From Dysgonamonadaceae bacterium (lineage in GTDB: Bacteria; Bacteroidota; Bacteroidia; Bacteroidales; Azobacteroidaceae), in the NCBI GenBank assembly GCA_031261015.1, contig JAISKG010000260.1, positions 1-16,507 on the forward strand: a DNA stretch of 16,507 nucleotides. Direction: 5' to 3'. Of the stretch, positions 13,535 through 16,507 are shown piece after piece. Numbering within the stretch: position 1 is the stretch's first letter; the number at the start of each line of letters is the position of its first letter. Both the position numbers and the translations under genes were made by a program. The notes under the pieces are model-generated. The model searched no databases. It was not told the DNA's origin and was given only the letters and a program-made list of their open reading frames with translations.

Positions 13535-15380
13535 TGCGCAAAATCGTTGTATTTTTAATATTTTGTTCGATCCATTTATCCGATTCCGGCACTTCGCCTT
13601 TAAGCGCTTTTTGAATCATCAGGCGGCCGGTTGGCACAGCGTAAGTCGCTCCGAATCCGCCGTTTTCGACGATGACCACTACGGCCACTTCCGGATCGTC
13701 TTTCGGCGCGAATGCCATGAAAATCGAGTGGTCTTTGCCGCTATTTTGAGCAGTTCCGGTTTTTCCGCAGACTTCAATATCGGAAATATTCGCTCCATAG
13801 CACGTTCCGCCGGTGACGGCCAAGCGCATGCCGCTGACTACACTTTCATAATGTTCCCGCGCAATACCGGTATAACGCGGATGCGTATAAATACTGTCCA
13901 ACGGCGTATCTTTGATTTCTTTCACGACATGAGGCGGATAAAAATAGCCGCGGTTGGCGATTGTCGCCGCCAAATTTCCGATCTGTATCGGCGATAACTG
14001 AATTTCTCCCTGTCCGATCGCAATGGAAATAATGGTTATCGGCCCCCACCACGACTTGCCGTTCTTGTCGCTATAAGCGCGGTTATAATATTGACTGTTT
14101 GGAATCAATCCTCTTTTTTCGCCCGGCAAATCCACGCCCAGACGATAGCCGAATCCTTGCATCACCATCAGATCGCGCCATTTGTCGATCGCCGCGTCAC
14201 GCGAACCGTATTTCCGGTTTTCCAACATGGCTTTCAATCCCCAGCAAAAATAAGCATTGCACGAAGTGCCCAAAGCCGGAATGAGCGGCAAAGGCGAACC
14301 GTGCCCGTGGCATTTCGGACGGCCGCCGATCGGGAAACCTCCGTGGCAAGAATAAGCCGTATTCGGAGTAATGATATTTTCTTGCAAAAACGCCAAAGCC
14401 TGCGCCGGTTTAAACGTCGATCCCGGCGGATACGTTCCGTTTAACGCACGATTGATCAAAGGTGTATAAGGATTTTTCACTAATTCCGCAAAATTCGCGC
14501 CGAACTGCCGGCCGATCAGAAGCGAAGGATCGTACGTCGGCGAAGAAATCATACACAAGATTTCGCCCGTCTTCGGCTGAAGCACGATAATGCTTCCTAA
14601 TTTATTTTGCATCAATTCCTCGCCGTAAGCTTGCAGATCAATATCGATCGCCAAAGTCAAGTCTTTTCCCGAAACAGGATCTTTATCGTATTGGCCGTCT
14701 TCGTATTTTCCCTTGATTCGTCCGTGAACGTCGCGCAACAGAATTTCCACGCCTTTTTCGCCGCGCAACTGATTTTCATAGGATTTTTCTATTCCGGTTT
14801 TGCCGATGTAATCCCCTCTGATATAATAATTATCGTCGGCAATATCTTGTTTGTCCGCTTCGGCAATATAACCCAAAATATGAGCGGCATTAGGATAATC
14901 GTACTGCCTCACCGTCCGGTTTTGAATGTAAAATCCCGGAAACTTATAAATGGATTCCTGTAAAATTCCGTACTCCTTATTCTGCAATTTCGAAATAAAT
15001 AATTGAGGTGTATAGGACGAATAGCCGGGATTTTTATTCTTATTTTTCACATCAGCCAAATACCGGCGAAAATCGGCCAGCGAAATATCTACCGCTTTGC
15101 AAAAACTCAACGTATCGAACTGACTGGTTTCGCGCATTACAACCATCACGTCGTAAGCCGATTGATTATAAACCAACAACTTCCCATTACGGTCGCTCAA
15201 AATCCCACGGGAAGGATAAAGAATTTTTTTCAGAAAAGCGTTACTGTCGGCCCATTCCTTGTAATCATTGTTCAACACCTGTAAATTAAATAGTTGCGCA
15301 ATGTAAATCAAAATGACTACAGCCACGAAAGAGATGATGTACCGCTTTCGCTTTTCCATATTGAGATCGCGATTCTTCAC
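13515..15380 (-). CDS. mrdA: penicillin-binding protein 2 (transpeptidase)
   Basis: This enzyme cross-links peptidoglycan in the elongation complex and partners RodA. A short cytoplasmic N-terminus and one membrane helix (about 13-32) precede the pedestal domain (RGILSDRNGKLLVYN at 58-72, GYIAEADK, GKTGIEKSYENQLRG). The transpeptidase domain follows, with catalytic S321 in STFK, S373-C374-N375 as SxN, and K540-T541-G542 as KTG. The length of 621 residues is normal for class B PBP2. Two starts are plausible: GTG at 15380, in a GTGA overlap with the mreD stop and so translationally coupled, or ATG at 15359, which removes seven residues and leaves MEKRKRYII. It overlaps rodA by 20 nt at its 3' end. 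All catalytic motifs are intact. Confidence 0.97.
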   Translation of the reverse strand: MKNRDLNMEKRKRYIISFVAVVILIYIAQLFNLQVLNNDYKEWADSNAFLKKILYPSRGILSDRNGKLLVYNQSAYDVMVVMRETSQFDTLSFCKAVDISLADFRRYLADVKNKNKNPGYSSYTPQLFISKLQNKEYGILQESIYKFPGFYIQNRTVRQYDYPNAAHILGYIAEADKQDIADDNYYIRGDYIGKTGIEKSYENQLRGEKGVEILLRDVHGRIKGKYEDGQYDKDPVSGKDLTLAIDIDLQAYGEELMQNKLGSIIVLQPKTGEILCMISSPTYDPSLLIGRQFGANFAELVKNPYTPLINRALNGTYPPGSTFKPAQALAFLQENIITPNTAYSCHGGFPIGGRPKCHGHGSPLPLIPALGTSCNAYFCWGLKAMLENRKYGSRDAAIDKWRDLMVMQGFGYRLGVDLPGEKRGLIPNSQYYNRAYSDKNGKSWWGPITIISIAIGQGEIQLSPIQIGNLAATIANRGYFYPPHVVKEIKDTPLDSIYTHPRYTGIAREHYESVVSGMRLAVTGGTCYGANISDIEVCGKTGTAQNSGKDHSIFMAFAPKDDPEVAVVVIVENGGFGATYAVPTGRLMIQKALKGEVPESDKWIEQNIKNTTILRSVLPKN

Positions 15381-15889
15381 TTTTTTGTTCCCTTAAAAGT
15401 GATACTTTCAAAAGCGTAAATCATTAGTAAGGTCAAGATGAAACTGCTTCCGATCCGCAGCAGCAGTGAAACCGGTTCGAACAACGAAAACGATTCGGTA
15501 ACAAACAAAACCACTTGGTGTAATAAAGTCGTCAAAGCGGCATAGCGCATAAACAAGGCTTTCCCGAAAGTGGAAAAAGCCGGCGCGTACGACTCAAAAA
15601 TATCTCGCGGAGAAAACAATTTCAAAAAATAGAATCGGAAAAAGCCGGTAAAGACAGACGCTAACATGTTAATTCCCAAAGTAAACGAAAACAAATCGAT
15701 CGTCAATCCGATCAAGGCCGCAAGCATCATCACCAGATTGCGATTCATGTCTGCCGGCAACTTGATGATAAAGTATATATATAATAATGGAGTAGCAAGC
15801 CCGAAAAGATGGATTTCGTTGAACAGCCATACTTGCAAACAAACAAGCAGGAAAAACAGCAGCGTATATTTGACCCAAGGATGCGACAT
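15377..15889 (-). CDS. mreD: rod-shape-determining protein MreD
   Basis: MreD is a small inner-membrane protein of the elongasome. The 170-residue sequence is almost all hydrophobic, with about five or six membrane segments (roughly 8-24, 28-43, 52-70, 76-90, 110-130 and 143-160). Sequence similarity in this family is low, so the identity rests mainly on size, topology and position directly between mreC and mrdA. The short conserved stretch GLTIDLFSFTLGINMLA (61-77) fits MreD proteins, which carry a D-x-x-S/F-x-x-x-L-G pattern. Its ATG lies 2 nt after the mreC stop, and its stop overlaps the mrdA GTG start by 4 nt, consistent with one tightly coupled transcript. Confidence 0.92.
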   Translation of the reverse strand: MSHPWVKYTLLFFLLVCLQVWLFNEIHLFGLATPLLYIYFIIKLPADMNRNLVMMLAALIGLTIDLFSFTLGINMLASVFTGFFRFYFLKLFSPRDIFESYAPAFSTFGKALFMRYAALTTLLHQVVLFVTESFSLFEPVSLLLRIGSSFILTLLMIYAFESITFKGTKK

Positions 15890-15891
15890 GA

Positions 15892-16507
15892 TTATATCTT
15901 GACGATTTTATGCAAGTTCCTTTGTTCTCCTTGCAAGCGATTTGTAATAATTAAAACGTCGGTCAACGTAGTAAAATTCGTAAACAGTTTAATTTTCACC
16001 GAATTGTAATTATCATTTTTCTGTTTTTGAGAATCAACAATGGTTCCGACCAGCAATCCTTCAGGGAAAATGGTCGAATATCCGCTGGTCACAATCGTAT
16101 CGCTGAGATCAAATTCCACGTGCCGCGGCAATTCCTGCAAATACGTATAACGAGGATCTCCACCGTCCCACACCAACGAGCCAAAATAGTTGCTGTTCTT
16201 CGTTTTACAACTTAAACGGAATTTAGGATTCAACACCGGAATCACCAGCGAAAAATGCGGGGAAACACTCATTACCACGCCCACAATGCCGTTGGGCGAC
16301 ATCACGCCCATATCTTCCCGAATCCCATCGTCGGCTCCTTTATCCAAAGTGATATAGTTTTCGGCATTGGCAATGCTGTTATAGACCACATGCGCCGGCA
16401 TAAACCTATAAATCACCGCACGCAGAGAATCGGTTTCGCCTCTTTTGGCAAAACTCGTATCTCTCAATAATTCTAATTGTTTTTTGTCGGCGTAAACGAT
16501 GGTTTCC
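15892..16507 (-). CDS. mreC: rod-shape-determining protein MreC (partial, N-terminus beyond the window)
   Basis: MreC is a periplasmic scaffold that activates the PBP2-RodA pair. The open frame enters from the right edge and ends at the TAA at 15892-15894; 204 residues are visible. The seen part is the two-lobed beta domain: PAHVVYNSIANAENYITLDKG, an EDMGVMSPNGIVGVV stretch, SLVIPVLNP, and VTSGYSTIFPEGLLVGTIV, the well-known MreC signature (S-G-x-x-x-x-F-P-x-G-x-x-x-G). The N-terminal membrane helix and most of the coiled coil are off the edge. A TTG at 16467 is only an internal leucine codon: the frame continues upstream of it to the edge. mreD follows after 2 nt. Confidence 0.95.
   Translation of the reverse strand, partial: ETIVYADKKQLELLRDTSFAKRGETDSLRAVIYRFMPAHVVYNSIANAENYITLDKGADDGIREDMGVMSPNGIVGVVMSVSPHFSLVIPVLNPKFRLSCKTKNSNYFGSLVWDGGDPRYTYLQELPRHVEFDLSDTIVTSGYSTIFPEGLLVGTIVDSQKQKNDNYNSVKIKLFTNFTTLTDVLIITNRLQGEQRNLHKIVKI

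Noticed and set aside
16465..16467. TTG at 16467 as the start of mreC
   Set aside because: The frame is open to the window edge and the residue is an internal leucine; the N-terminal membrane helix of MreC is missing, so the gene is truncated by the window and does not start there.

Overview
The window comes from a member of the Bacteroidota, most likely the order Bacteroidales. This rests on protein flavour (a 484-residue RodA, a nucleoside diphosphate kinase opening with a KPCTVQR-type motif, a DUF3244-like small exported protein, TPR/transmembrane/HTH regulators), on the lack of clear Shine-Dalgarno sequences before most starts, and on repeated matches to the Bacteroides-type promoter (TTTG, 19-21 nt, TAnnTTTG) in the short intergenic gaps. 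I cannot name a genus. Every gene I can support is on the minus strand, so transcription runs from high to low coordinates. No rRNA, tRNA, CRISPR array, insertion sequence or prophage was seen. No gene-free gap exceeds about 145 bases once the edge gene at 1-1261 is counted.

Right side (16507 to 12080): the cell-elongation cluster mreC (cut by the window edge), mreD, mrdA (PBP2) and rodA, packed with 2-nt gaps or short overlaps. These genes build and position the peptidoglycan elongation machine. Next comes ndk with its own likely promoter and a notable inverted repeat at the promoter. A LytM/M23 peptidase with a C-terminal LysM domain overlaps its 3' end.

Middle (10597 to 4102): ruvX/yqgF, def (peptide deformylase) and a 701-residue exported TPR protein, arranged with overlaps or no spacing. 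They are followed by the translation operon thrS-infC-rpmI-rplT, which ends in a strong intrinsic terminator at 4102-4141. The 3' end of infC carries an in-frame palindromic repeat that looks like an inserted interspersed element.

Left side (4061 to 1): an accessory-looking, AT-richer block. Two paralogous membrane regulators (lipobox-like N-terminus, TPR-like repeats, one membrane helix, cytoplasmic coiled coil, HTH in the complete copy) bracket two small exported proteins. One small protein is DUF3244-like; the other belongs to a Bacteroidales family of unknown function. Three separate Bacteroides-type promoters can be placed here. The second regulator (1-1261) runs off the left edge. This block is the best candidate for an undescribed system: a possible envelope-sensing one-component regulator pair with small secreted partners. 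Its function is inference only.
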